A DNA stretch of 64,000 bases from Macrothele yani (lineage: Eukaryota > Arthropoda > Arachnida > Araneae > Macrothelidae), in NCBI GenBank assembly GCA_039090855.1, contig CM077010.1, forward strand, positions 48,378,905 through 48,442,904, written 5' to 3'. The translations under genes were made by a program, and so were the position numbers. The notes under the pieces are model-generated. The model was given only the letters and a program-made list of their open reading frames with translations. It made no database searches and was not told where the DNA came from. Each line of letters begins with the position of its first letter. Position 1 is the first letter of the stretch. This document shows positions 33,915-44,860 of this stretch, in pieces.

Positions 33915-34700
33915 TAGGAATACATTGCATGTCTTCTGGCAGTATCTTTTGAAATACCCCATCTCCAAGAGACCAATGATCTATCCCCGTCAAACTCACT
34001 AGACCTCTTTCTTTTGATGACACTTCTCTATGAAAAATGCTTAAAATGTATGTGTATCAAAATCTAGTGTAGTTTGATAGTGATGTTATGGGCTGTCTCT
34101 TACAAAAGATGTGTGAAGAAAGTGTAGCTGGTGTTCAGATCTCTGAAGATTCACAAAGAAGAGCATAATGTGGCACTTCTTTTAATATTGGACTTGAATA
34201 GTGTATGATAGTACAGCAGATCACACAGGCCTGTTTTTCTTTTTACAATTTGTTGCATGATAAGTTTCTAGCATTTAAAGGTGAGATTTGCGGTGGTAAC
34301 AAAAAGAAAGTAGATCTCACACACTGTTCTTTGTTCTGCAAGTATAACTAGAAAACAGGAGTTATCTTCCTTGGTAATTGGGAAGTATCATAAACCTCAT
34401 TATTTTAAAAGGTTAAAGATGGTATCTATATGATATGCTGTGCCTAACTTGAATGATATCAAACATCTGTGGAGCAGATAAAAGTTCAGACAATAAAAAT
34501 GGGTGTGAGGAAAAAATGCTTCTTGTTTTGAGCAAGCATACTTCACTGTTGGGTCAATGATTTATGTATGATTACAATAGGATCTCTGCTGCTCATTGTG
34601 ACATGGGTTCTTCATCCATTTGATTCTGCAGGTCTAATGCAGTGCTTCAAAAGCACTACAACAGATTAATGTTAACCAGCAGTGCCAACTGCACCAGCAT
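33915..34700. other. Intron sequence, nothing recognised
   Basis: No coding, terminal-repeat or tandem signal recognised. Confidence 0.5.
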
Positions 34701-34712
34701 GGCAAAGATTGA

Positions 34713-34786
34713 GACCTTAATATCATGCAGGAATTTTATTTGTGCTTTTCTCCAGGGCACAAATAAAATTCCTGCATATTAAGGTC
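34713..34786. repeat. Perfect hairpin, 30-bp stem with a 3-nt bulge
   Basis: Left arm 34713-34745 and right arm 34757-34786 are exact complements apart from three extra bases (around 34724-34726) in the left arm. The loop is 11 nt. Directly downstream, a second small inverted/direct repeat (GAATAACAAAAG twice, AACAACTT/AAGTTGTT) follows. It could be a tiny MITE remnant or a transcribed hairpin; nothing decides between them. Confidence 0.8.
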
Positions 34787-35140
34787 TTTTGAATAACAAA
34801 AGAAACAACTTCTGAATAACAAAAGTTGTTTCCGACAACTTCAGACATTCTGGATTTATTTTCTTGGAGTACTGGACCATAACTGCTGTTTGTCTAGAGA
34901 TGATAACAAATCACTTTTCACTGGCTTGCATTGTTCTGTTAACTTAGTCAAAGATCTCTGCTTTAGGGATTATGTCAAAGTAGGGAACAATACTGAATGT
35001 GGATTGAGGTATATGGCAAAAAAAAAAAAAAAAAAAAACCCACTTAATCCAACATCTATTATGGGTTCTGTTCTTCTAGAAAATATTTTATTTAAAAATC
35101 AAATTATTGAATGAGTCTAGAATTTTTTCTTCGCTATCTA

Positions 35141-36257
35141 TGGAGTTGTTGAAAAAGTCATTATATATTTTGACACCTGATGGCGGTTGGGCAATTTTGG
35201 AAGTACTAGAGGCATGCGCAGCTCTGTTATCGCTATCTCATTCGACAGGTGCCAGTTCTAACTGCAGTCTAAAAGGAATATTGAGTGATTTGGTTGATTT
35301 GCGGAGATTTGACATCAAGTTGAAGATGGAAGACCAAACTGTGCATTTTCACCATATTTTACTGTTTTACTTCCGTAAAGGGAAGAACGTGCATCAAGCT
35401 TGTGAAAAGTTGCGTAAAGTATACGGTGATAATGCTCTACAAGAACGTCAGTGCCAGCGGTGGTTCGCAAAATTTGGTGCTGATGATTTTGACCTCAACG
35501 ATGTTCCTCGGTTGGGGAGGCTCACCGAGGTTGATGACGACCAAATCAAGGCATTGATCTAGTCAAACCCATGTTACACGACACAAGAGATTGCAGACGC
35601 ATTACAGATCCATTATTCAAGTGTTCACGACCACCTGAAGAAGCTGGGATGCGTAAGCAAGCTCGATGTGTGGGTTCCTCATGAACTCAAAGAAGCTCAA
35701 TTGACAGCGCGTATAAACATCTGCAATATGCTCATTAAACGTGAGGAAAACGATACTTTTTTGAAGTTGCTGATAACTGGTGATAAAAAGTTTATTGTGT
35801 ACAATAATGTGCTGCGCAAACAGTCTTGGTCCCGACGTGCTGCTTCGCAAACGGTCTTGGTCCCGACCAAAGCAGACATTAATCAGCAGAAGGTTCTAGT
35901 CTCAGTGCGGTGGGATTTTAAAGGTGTCGTGTTTTTCGAGCTCCTATCATGGAACCAAACAATCAATTCGAATGTGTACTGTCGGCAATTGGACAGTTTG
36001 AATGAATCCATCATCCAGAAACGTCCAGAGCTCGTTCATCGTAAAGGTTTTGTGCTCCATCACGACAACGTGAGACCACACACAAGTTTGATCACCCGCC
36101 AAAAATTATTGGAGCTTGATGGGATGTGTTGCCACACCCAGCATACTCGCCTGACCTTGTGCCGTCAAACTTTCACTTCTTTTGCTCTCTTCAACAGCCC
36201 TTGCGTGGTATAACGTTCAATTCAGATGAGGCTGTAAATCAGCACCTTGTACAGTTT
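35141..36257 (+). mobile_element. mariner-6, same family as mariner-1/2, 3' truncated
   Basis: The left end after TA (35139-35140) matches the family TIR (GTTGTTGAAAAAGTCATTAT, diverged). Family sequence stops abruptly at about 36257 after CACCTTGTACAGTTT, so the last 170 bp or so and the right TIR are missing. Confidence 0.88.
35307..36257 (+). pseudogene. mariner-6 transposase, truncated and frameshifted
   Basis: The N-terminal domain is complete (FRKGKNVHQACEKLRKVYGD from about 35371; WFAKFGADDFDLNDVPRLGR), with an in-frame stop after DQIKALI (35560). The frame then resumes through WVPHELKEAQ (35668), TGDKKFIVYNN (first Asp, about 35778; FIVYNN where the sister has WIVYNN) and HHDNVRPHTS (second Asp, about 36058), and shifts after KLLEL at about 36117, so YSPDL is out of frame. 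A short duplicated SQTVLVP segment lies near 35850. Confidence 0.86.
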
Positions 36258-36259
36258 TA

Positions 36260-36825
36260 AAATCAAATTGTTACAAGTGGGAAATGAAAAGAAACGTAAC
36301 GTGATTATGGCAGAAACCAAACAGAAAGAGACTTACTGGGACCTCAAAGTTGGAGTTAGTTTTTTAGATGCATCTCAATTGCAAAAAGGTTTTGGCAATT
36401 TTTTTCCACCTTGAATAACTCCAATGAAGCACCATTCTTTTAGTAATTACTTCCAAGAAAATTTTGAGGTTATGATTTTTGCTTTGTGTCATGTTTTTAA
36501 GAGGTATTCTTTTCTCCTTTACCTTTTAAGAAATGTGTTGCAATAGGTTACTTTTGTCATTCGAATTAAAAATGATAGTTTTTTTCATTCCATCACAACG
36601 GATTGTAATTTTAGTTCCTCAGTTAAATGATCAAATTTCTGTATTTTGAATTCTATTTAAATGCATCGTGCTTTCCAGTTGATTCAGTCAAAATCCAAAA
36701 CAAAAATTGTTGAAAACATATCAGTATGTTGTTGCATGTTTAAAAAATGCTTGCAAGCTAAAAATAATTATACAATATTTGTTTGAATAATTTTATAACT
36801 GCACATGTTTTTTATGATTTCATAG
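36260..36825. other. Intron sequence before exon C
   Basis: AT-rich with no element recognised. It ends in the acceptor TTTATGATTTCATAG (36811-36825). Confidence 0.55.
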
Positions 36826-37082
36826 ATATTATTGAAATGGATTCAAAACGAGCACCTCAGGAAAAGTTGAGCTGCATTGTTAATTGTAGCAAAAACATTT
36901 TCAGCATTCTACACATTTGTAGAGGAGGACCTGCAAGTGCTGATGAGTTCCTCCCTGCTATGGTGTACATAGTCCTCAAAGGAAATCCTCCACTATTGCA
37001 GTCCAATATTAAGTTTATCACAAGTTATAGTATTCCTGATCGTCTTATGAGTGGTGAAGGTGGTTATTATTTCACTAACTTG
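36826..37082 (+). CDS. RABGEF1: Rabex-5 exon C: VPS9 catalytic core
   Basis: AT at the start completes Asp with the last G of exon B. The peptide reads [48 protein letters not shown], then LQSNIKFI and [10 protein letters not shown], and ends in phase 0 at a strong donor GTAAGT (37083). This is the heart of the VPS9 domain. The Asp and Pro of ADEFLP and the Tyr and Thr of YYFTNL correspond to the residues known to be essential for Rab5 nucleotide exchange in Rabex-5, and all are preserved. The exon looks fully functional. Confidence 0.95.
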
Positions 37083-37315
37083 GTAAGTGGTAAACAGTGT
37101 GATATGAATATTTATATAATCTTAAATATAAAAAAAAATGAATGAAAACAATGTCTGAGTATGTAATCAACTGTGAATTTTATTTTGTGGAAACTTTATT
37201 CCATATAAACAAGGGGCCAAAAATAAGAATGTATCATATAATTCAAGACTACACTCTTGTGATGTTGATAAAGAATAAATTATAAACATTTATTGACAAT
37301 TAAACACTCTATTAA

Positions 37316-37362
37316 TATCGACTATAGTTTCACAGAGCGTTTGGCTCGGCATCATCAGGACG
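37316..37362 (-). ncRNA. Hammerhead ribozyme-like motif (PLE-2 left arm)
   Basis: On the minus strand: CGUC, then CUGAUGA (37352-37358), a stem II with one mismatch (GAGC pairing GCUC), GAAA, and ACUAUAGU as an 8-nt palindromic stem III ending in the UC cleavage site, followed by GAUA. The stem I pairing is one pair weaker than in the right arm. Confidence 0.65.
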
Positions 37363-37518
37363 AATGGAGCGTAAACATTAAAATCATTGTGACATCATCA
37401 GAGTTCTAATGATCATGGATTTTGATGAGTTGTTTCCACGCACTTGAAACAAATGGTGTAGACATGTCGTTGACAAGTCGTGAAGAATTCTGGTATATAT
37501 GGAAAGCTTCTGATATAT

Positions 37519-37779
37519 TCAGCTTGATAGTCCAATCAGGTTTATCAATATAAGCATAGCGTCTCCAAACAAAAATGTGTGGTTATTTTCGTGACAGTGT
37601 TGGGCTATTGATGACTTTTTCAGTTCATAGTTCCATACGTCAGTCTTGTGTTCCTTCACACTGAAACTTAAAGCCCTGCGGGTCTGTCCTATATATGAAA
37701 GTCCACATTCACAAAGTATCTGATAAATTCCCCAGGAATTTATGTCTTCAACGTAGTCTTTTGATCCGTAAAAATTCAT
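37519..37779 (-). pseudogene. GIY-YIG domain copy in the inverted left arm of PLE-2
   Basis: Reads NFYGSKDYVEDINSWGIYQI, GLSYIGQTRRALSFSVKEHK and HCHENNHTFLFGDA, the same domain as in the body's 3' end. It is a by-product of the inverted terminal duplication and has no RT attached in this orientation. Confidence 0.82.
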
Positions 37780-37899
37780 CTTTTTAATGGGTTTGAAAAT
37801 AACTTTGAAATTAAAACTTTTGAGAATTTTTAAATTCCCAAGCTAATCTGAGGAGCAAATGGGATAACTGCCCAATTCGTTCGTACTGGGAGGTTAAAA

Positions 37900-39515
37900 T
37901 CTGATATCATTACTAAAGCCGATAAAGGAGGACAAGTTGTTATTCTAGACAAAGAAACATTATGAGGCAGAGGTCGAAAAACTTATTTCTGAGAGACCAT
38001 ATAAAGAAATAAAAAATGATCCGTCAGAGAAACATTTAAAAGAAGTTTGGAAAGTGGTAACAAGTTTTGTTACTCTTAACCAAAACTCAAAAAGTTATCT
38101 GAAACCCTCATATGCCCATTGTCCGCATTTCTATGCACTTCCGAAGATACACAAGATTGGCGTCCCTTTCCGTCCCATTGTCAGCAATAGCGGCTCTGCT
38201 ACACATAAGTTGGCCAAATTTCTATCTTCGAAACTATCCATCTTAGCTACTTTTTCAAACAAAACTGTTTTAGAAAATTCCATTGAATTTTTCAATCTGC
38301 TTAAACAACATCCATACAATGATCAGTTCATGTTATCCTTCGATGTGAAATCCATGTTCACAAGTATCCCAGTGAATAGAGCCTTCGAATCATTGAAAGC
38401 AAGTCTCATTGAACATCATTTCAGCCAACCAGAAGTTGAAGAAATTGTGAGACTGGTGGAAGTTTGTATCAAGCAAAATAGTTTCCTTTTCCGTGGAAGA
38501 TTTTACCTACAGAATGAAGGCCTTGCAATGGGTAGCCAGCCCACTGTCGCCTGTTTTACGCTAAGTCAACATGCGTCACTTTGAGGACAAACTCTTTTGG
38601 CTCATTACATTCAACCTGTGGATTCGAAATGTAGATGATGCCTTTGTCCTCTGGAATGGCAGGAATTCGGAAATACCTAAATTTGCTGTACTTATCAATT
38701 CAATTGATCCTCATATACAGTTCACATGTGGGACTGAAAATAATGTCTGCTTACCATTTCTGGATGTCCTTGTGTCACGCTCTGAAGGTTCCTTTAGTAC
38801 AACAGTTTACCGAAAACCATTTGCTGTTCTTTACCTCCACATGCAAAATCAAATCACCCATGGAAACAAAAAAATTCTGCTTTCTACACGCACATATATT
38901 GTGCAATACATATATGCTCAACTGAGGATTCCTTACAGAAAGAGCTTGATTTTCTTAAACGAATTGTGGTACACAGAGGATATAGCCCTTCTGTGATAGA
39001 CAAAGCTGTACAAACATTTAGGAAACCGAAGCCTGTCTGCTCGCTCACGCCAATGTACCTCCCAGTACGAACGAATTGGGCAGTTATGCCATTTGCTCCT
39101 CAGATTTGCTTTGGAATTTCAAAAATTCTCAAAAGTTTTAATTTCAGTTATTTTCAAACCCATTAACAAGATTTATTTTTACGGATCAAAAGACTATGTC
39201 AAAGATATAAATTCCTGGGGAATTTATCAGATACTTTGTGAATGTGGACTTTCATATATAGGACAGACCCTCTGGGCTTTAAGTTTCTGTGCGAAGGAAC
39301 ACAAGACTTACGTATGGAACTATGAACTGAAGAAGTCATCAATAGCCCAACACTGTCACGAAAATAACAACACATTTTTGTTTGGAAATGCTATGCTTAT
39401 TGATAAACTTGATTCGACTATCAAGCTGAATATATCAGAAGCTTTCCATATTTACCGGAATTCTTCACCATTTGTCAACGACATGACATCTAGGCCATTT
39501 CTTTCAGGCGCGTGA
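37900..39515 (+). pseudogene. Penelope-like RT plus GIY-YIG endonuclease, broken
   Basis: The order of motifs is ITKADKGGQVVI (N-terminal PLE motif, about 37910), LPKIHKIGVPFRPIVS (about 38130), FDVKSMFTSIPV (RT motif A, about 38340), GLAMGSQ (motif B region, about 38520), RNVDDAFVLW (motif C, about 38625), LPFLDVLVSR and VYRKP (about 38750-38815), then YGSKDYVKDINSWGIYQILC and GLSYIGQT (GIY-YIG, about 39180-39270). There are frame breaks at about 37962, 38581 and 38990. Homologous to telomerase-related PLE RTs; inactive. Confidence 0.87.
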
Positions 39516-39588
39516 AAACAACTCCTCAAAATGCGTGACCGTTAGAACTCAGATGGTGTCACAATGATTTTAATGTTTACGTTCCATT

Positions 39589-39635
39589 CGTCCTGATGAT
39601 GCCAAACCAAATGCTCTGCGAAACTATAGTCGATG
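39589..39635 (+). ncRNA. Hammerhead ribozyme-like motif (PLE-2 right arm)
   Basis: CGTC (39589-39592) pairs with GATG (39632-39635) as stem I. CTGATGA is at 39593-39599, GAAA at 39620-39623, and ACTATAGT forms the palindromic stem III, with predicted cleavage after C39631. Stem II (39600-39619) is weaker here because of substitutions (GCCAAACCAAATGCTCTGC). All invariant core bases are present. Confidence 0.65.
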
Positions 39636-39692
39636 CTAATAAAGTGTTTAATTGTGAATAAACGGTGATAATTTATGCTTAAGAATGTATCA

Positions 39693-40430
39693 GTCTAAGA
39701 ATTAATTTTTTTTTCAAGGTATTTGTGTGTAATTGATTGTGATGAAATTTTAAACACAACTTCATTTTGGTTTAGGGATCTAACTTTTTCGTATTTCATT
39801 CCTGATCAATAAAGCCCTAATGTTCATGCAAAATGTTTATATTGCATATTTGGCCACTTTGAGGAATAAAAGCATATTTTTACATTTAGTGCATATTTTT
39901 GCATTTATCCTGAAAATTTTCTTGGAAAGCACCTTTGAAAAATGAAAGTATTGTTTTTAGACTTAACTCTTAGCATAGCAGCATTTTAGCACAACAGCAA
40001 AACCACTTGTTAAAAATTTCTCCTTCATTATGGAATGGCAACACTCAAATGAATCCATTTTCAATCAAAAGAGAAATGTTTAGTCTACTCTCCGTTCAAC
40101 AAGGAGAAGGCATGCTCTCCGGCTGTTTTTCTTTTTTTTAGGGTTGGGCTCCCTAATCCCAGCGCTTAGGAATCTTAATGCTGTAGCCTAAAATAACATT
40201 CTCAAGAATTCTGTGCTCCCAAAGTTATGTTAACAGTTCAGTGAAGACAGGCCTGTAATCAGAGAAGATCCATGTCGGGCAGCACTGTACCTGCATTTCT
40301 TTTGCTCGGCTTAACGATTCAAACTACATCCTAGTGCCCATCCTCTTTATTATCTTTTGCCGGATTTTTATAATTGGTTGTCCCCTCCAAACTTCTTTGG
40401 CTCCAACCTGGGTGAAGGCCCTTTCCTTCA
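39693..40430. other. Intron sequence, nothing firmly recognised
   Basis: AT-rich. Contains GTGCATATTTTTGCATTT-like runs at about 39840-39905 that resemble decayed transposon termini, but no partner terminus was identified. Confidence 0.45.
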
Positions 40431-40760
40431 TTAACAAGACAATCAATGCCCCTGCCTACAAAGCGAAATCTGTACAGGAATGGTTGTTGAGATGACTGTC
40501 CTACACAGAGCCTTGATCTCGACCCCATGGAACGTCTTTAGGATGAATTGAAATGCCGAAATCGGTGACCAACCTTACTAATGTTTCTATGTCATAATGG
40601 AAGGCAATTTCCACAGCAACGTACCAACATCTAGTGGAAAGCCTTCCCAGCAGAATGGAGGTTGTGATAGCAGCTAAGGATGAACCAACTCCCTATTAAT
40701 TCCTTTCCAATTACAGGGAATTTGTAGATAGGCAAGTGTCTGGATATTTATGATCCAATA
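40430..40760 (+). mobile_element. Tc1-like C-terminal remnant
   Basis: LDLDPMERL with DELKCRNR (about 40510-40562) resembles the SPDLNPIEHLWDELKRR block of Tc1-type transposases, followed by a degraded tail (KAFPAEWRL). No TIRs found and many stops. Confidence 0.5.
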
Positions 40761-41430
40761 GTGTATGTGAATCCTACAGTAAAAGTTTCACGAATTTTGA
40801 ATACATATTTCTTCTATTTTTAGTGCATAAATGCTTGCTTATTTCAGAGGTTTTTAGTGCGTGAACATCCAGGCTTTACTGATCAGGTTTCTGTGTCAGC
40901 TGAAACTCAAAATGAGGCAATGCATAATTTTGCCTATGTAGCATTTGTTCATTAGATGTCACTTCATGTAAAAGTTCCTTTTTGTTGTCATAATGCATGC
41001 CACACAGTCTGTGTAAAATATGACATTTTATGATCTTATTATTCCAGTATTTAAGTGAACTCATCAGATTGTAATGTATATATTGCATTCAAATGTCTTA
41101 CGAGCACAGTGCTTCAGATAACATTGACTTGAGTACTGATGATTTGTGACCCATATCTGTATCTGGATGAGAAATATGGCACCCGCCCTATAAGGAAGCA
41201 TTGGATTGCTTTTACTAGTTCAAATACGAAAGGTATGCAGTCCTAAGGTACAACTGCTTAGCTTTAGTTACTTGGAACTTCTTTCTCCTGAGTGATGAAA
41301 CAGTAGCTTACTTGAACTGAAATCAGGAAAGACAAGTTCAATTCTTGCTGAAGGGTAATGTAATTTTCAAGTTTCTGAAGAGATGGCTGCATGAGAAACA
41401 TTGAAAAATGTAATGTAAGGGTAAATAATG
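40760..41430. other. Intron sequence, nothing recognised
   Basis: No coding or terminal-repeat signal recognised. Confidence 0.45.
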
Positions 41431-41798
41431 CATACATACATACATATCACTAAGCTGTTCTCTGAGATTCAAAGGTTAGCTCCAAAAAAAAAAAAAAAAA
41501 AAAAAAATACAAACTACCAGATAGTTTTTACTTACTGTTGCTGTATCAAACTTCTCCATTTACAGCAATCTTAACATACAACTCAGGCTTCACTGACATT
41601 CATTACACACCGTACACAAGATCTTCTATACTTCATACTCATAATTTGTTTCTCATGCAGGCACTCCTGAATCTCATCCTCCCGTGACTTCCTTGGCCTT
41701 CCACTGCCTTTCCTTCCTGCCACTTGGGCTAAAAAGATTTTTTAGTAAGCATCTCATCACTCATTCTTTCAACGTGGCCAAACCACCGAAGCATGTTA

Positions 41799-44700
41799 CA
41801 GGGTGTCCACATTCTGGAAAGTCAGGGAAAATCAGGGAAATGAAAATTGGTCAGGGAAATGCCTGAAATGTTGGTAAAAGTCAGGGGAAATCAGTGATAT
41901 TTAAAAAAAAAGTCAGGGAAATTTCAATCACAGTTAGAGTACAACTAGTTTTAACCCGGTGTCAGGGAGTGACGCCCTCATCACCCAACACACTTGCACT
42001 TGGTGTTGCAGACAGTCACTAACTTCCCCTTCCTACTAATGTAACCTTGTATTTCCTACCTATTATTGTAAGTTGTGTTACATTACTTGTTAACATTTCT
42101 CTTTTTGTTTTAGGTCAAAGCAAGTAGAAGAAAATTTGTGATATAAGTTATACCTTGTTAAAAGGCAATTAAGACTGCAGCAATGTCAAAGCGTTGTGTG
42201 TTTAATGAACAATGGTTGGACGAACAATTAAATCCTGAGTTTTCTGGTTGGTTAGCTGCTGTGAACGGCGACAATGAATCAGCATTTTGTAAAGTGCGCT
42301 CTAGAACTTTCAAGCTTAGCAACATGGGATGCCGGGCAGTCTCCAGTCACGGAAATGGCCCTAATCATTTGAAAAACGTCCGTGCTAAAATGTCTCAGCC
42401 CAGTCTTGCTTCTTTCACTTCCTCTGTGAAAATGAACTCTCTTTGTAATAATGAACTCTTGCCATCAACAAGCTCAGGAAATGTGGAATCAGTACTTCTA
42501 GAAAATATTAAGTCTTACGACTCAAATACTTATGTTATGAAAGATAATGTGAAGCCCACTGACCTTAATGCTTATGTAGCGAAAGGTGATGTAACAAAGT
42601 CGGAAATAATATGGGCCATGGAAGTGTTGTCCAAGCGAATGTCTGAACTCTTGTACACAGATTAACAAAACATTTCAGTTAATGTTTCCTGACAGTGCGA
42701 TAGCTTCAAAATTTACTTTAGGCAAAAGCAAAGCATCTTATGTGATAAACCATGGATTGGCACCACATTTCAAAGAGTGTTTAATGGATAATCTGAAACA
42801 GTGCACTGACTTTGTAATTTGTTTTGATGAATCACCAAACAAAATTGCTCAGCGTGAGCAAATGGATCAGTTTGTTCGTAACTGGGACGTCAATCTGCAA
42901 AAAGTTTCCACTAGATACTTAAGTAGTGTGTTTTTAGGATGGGCAACAGCTAATGACCTTTTAGAGAAATTCATTAAAGGTGCACCTCTTCTCTTGGATA
43001 GCATGCTACAAGGATCAATGGATGGACCTAACGTTTATCTCAGCTTTCTTCAAAAGCTGAAAGATAAACTTACAACTGAAAATCCAGATGGTAAATTATT
43101 AGTTGACATTGGAGCATGTGGTCTTCACGTGGTCAATGGATCTACGAAAACTGGACTTGAAGCAATGAAATGGGATATACATCACTTTCTGCGTAACTTG
43201 TACTACCTTTTAAAAGATAGTCCTGCTCGCCCTGCAAATTATACTATGATTACTGGATGTAAAGATTTCCCTTTGAAATTTTGCACTGTAAGGTGGTTGG
43301 AAAACATTAATTGTTTGACTAGGGCATTGCTTGTCTATCATCATATCAAGAAATATGTTCAAGAATCATTGGTTTCCAGCAAACAGCACATGTTTCTTGC
43401 AGAATTCATGAAAAGTCCACTGTTGAAATGCAAATTGGCTGCATTTAGGACTATAGCTTCAGAGTGTGAATCTTTTTGAGAAGGTTCCAGATCCCAAAGC
43501 CTTTAATTCTTTTCTTACACACTGATTTGCTGGATCTGATGAAAAATTTGATGGCACGAAGCTTGAAGCCTGACAAATTAAGTGAAGCTGATAATGTCTC
43601 AAAACTGTTAACTTTAGATGTATCAAAAAGTGAAAATCTTCTCTCAATTGAGAAAGTTGATATTGGATTTAGTGCTAAAAAGCTATTAAAAGAAGTGAAG
43701 TGTTCAGGAAGGGAGAAATTAGAGTTTAAGCTTGAATTTAGGAAACTTGTGACCAGTATGATTGAAAAACTTCGTGGATAACTTGTTTGGACCCAAATAT
43801 TATAGTGCAGCAGCCGAGTCTAGGCAAGAAGAGAGTGAAAACTGGGCTAGAAGTTTTACTTAGTGCAAAAGAGGATTTCAGATGACTGTGCTGAAAAAGC
43901 TAATAAACAGTGCACTTCATTGTGTGTAGAAGCTCAATCTGCTTTAGAGTCTCAGTTTGATGAATTTTTAGACAGTCATGATGATTCTATTGGATTAGTC
44001 AAATTTTACAGTGCTCTACTTGACAACCAAAAACAATTTGGTGAACTTTGGGATGTAATAAAAATTTGTCTCATTTTGTCTTATGGAAATGCTTCAGTGG
44101 AAGGTGGATTTTCTGTCAATAAATCTCTTCGTGTGGAAAATCTCCTGGAAGAATCCCTGATTTGTCAGAGAACAGTTTTTGATGCCATTAAAAATGTGGG
44201 AGGAGTAGAACACATTGCCATCAATAGAAATCTTCTTCTTTCTGTAAGAGCCTCCAAACGAAGATATCAAGACTATCTTGCGAAAAAAAAAAATGTTCTT
44301 CAAAACGAAGAAGAACGAAAACTGAAGGAAAAAAGAAAAATTGATCATGAAATAAAGGAATTGAAGGAAAAAGGACAAAGAGTATGGAAGGAACTAGAGT
44401 TGGAAGAAGCAGCATTGCAGACAAAGATTTCAGATTGGGAAAAGAAGAAAAGTGGTGTGTAATATAAAAACAGTGACTGTGTTCCTACTGTAATATTTTT
44501 ATAGTAACTGTTCTGAATATTGTGTATGGGTTTGTTTGAGTGTTTCTTCAATAAATGTACAACCATGAAAAAAAGAGTAAACTTAAAATTAAAAAGGTGT
44601 GAGTTGGACAGCTATGGGGAAGATGGAGGTCGATAAGAAAAAAAAAATTAAATGAATCTTATTTGGGAAACTTTATACGTCAAACAGAAACACTTTTAAA

Positions 44701-44860
44701 TAATATAAGTTTCTCAATTATCCAATTCAATTTTATTTATTATCATGGCACATATATTGAAACACTCAAATAACCCTATTTGTGTAAGGTCAGGGATTTC
44801 TTATATATTTGGTCAGGAAAAGTCAGGGAAATCAGGTTTGATAATTCTGTGGACACCCTG
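41799..44860 (+). mobile_element. hAT-like DNA transposon, 3.06 kb, 5-bp target duplication
   Basis: Ends are CAGGGTGTCCACATTCTGG (41799) and CTGTGGACACCCTG (ending 44860), with GTCAGGGAAAT subterminal repeats at both ends. Flanks TGTTA (41794-41798) and TATTA (44861-44865). Uninterrupted LINE-A copies show the empty target as GCATATTAGT, so only 5 bp were duplicated (one later substitution). The interior encodes a hAT-type transposase on the + strand. Confidence 0.9.
42183..44462 (+). pseudogene. hAT-like transposase, nearly full length, frameshifted
   Basis: Begins MSKRCVFNEQWLDEQLNPEF with a BED-like N-terminal finger region (FCKVRSRTFKLSNMGC). The catalytic region shows CFDESPNK (about 42820, first Asp), VDIGACGLH with the hAT CxxH motif (about 43100) and CTVRWLEN (about 43283). 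The C-terminal dimerisation block SYGNASVEGGFSVNKSLR (about 44080) carries the catalytic Glu, with Gly where VERGFS is usual. A Lys/Glu-rich helix ends the protein. Frameshifts near 42650 and 43470 and a compensating pair around 43775/43875 interrupt an ORF of about 750 codons. Confidence 0.87.

Larger units (their letters stand above)
37237..39679 (+). mobile_element. PLE-2: Penelope-like element with inverted terminal copy
   Basis: Flanked by a perfect 13-bp direct repeat TAAGAATGTATCA (37224-37236 and 39680-39692). The left arm 37237 to about 37893 (minus) is an inverted copy of the 3' end (about 39055-39679, plus). Between them runs the RT-coding body on the + strand. Inverted flanking copies of the 3' terminal region are a known PLE arrangement. 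This family is distinct from PLE-1/PLE-3. Confidence 0.88.

Noticed and set aside
39840..39905. GTGCATATTTTTGCATTT repeats as ends of a hAT-type element
   Set aside because: A similar run near 40800-40860 was considered as the partner, but no consistent TIR or target duplication could be matched.
42183..44462. Possible domesticated BED-finger host gene
   Set aside because: It lies between transposon TIRs with a target duplication inside a LINE copy and has several frameshifts; a transposase pseudogene explains it.
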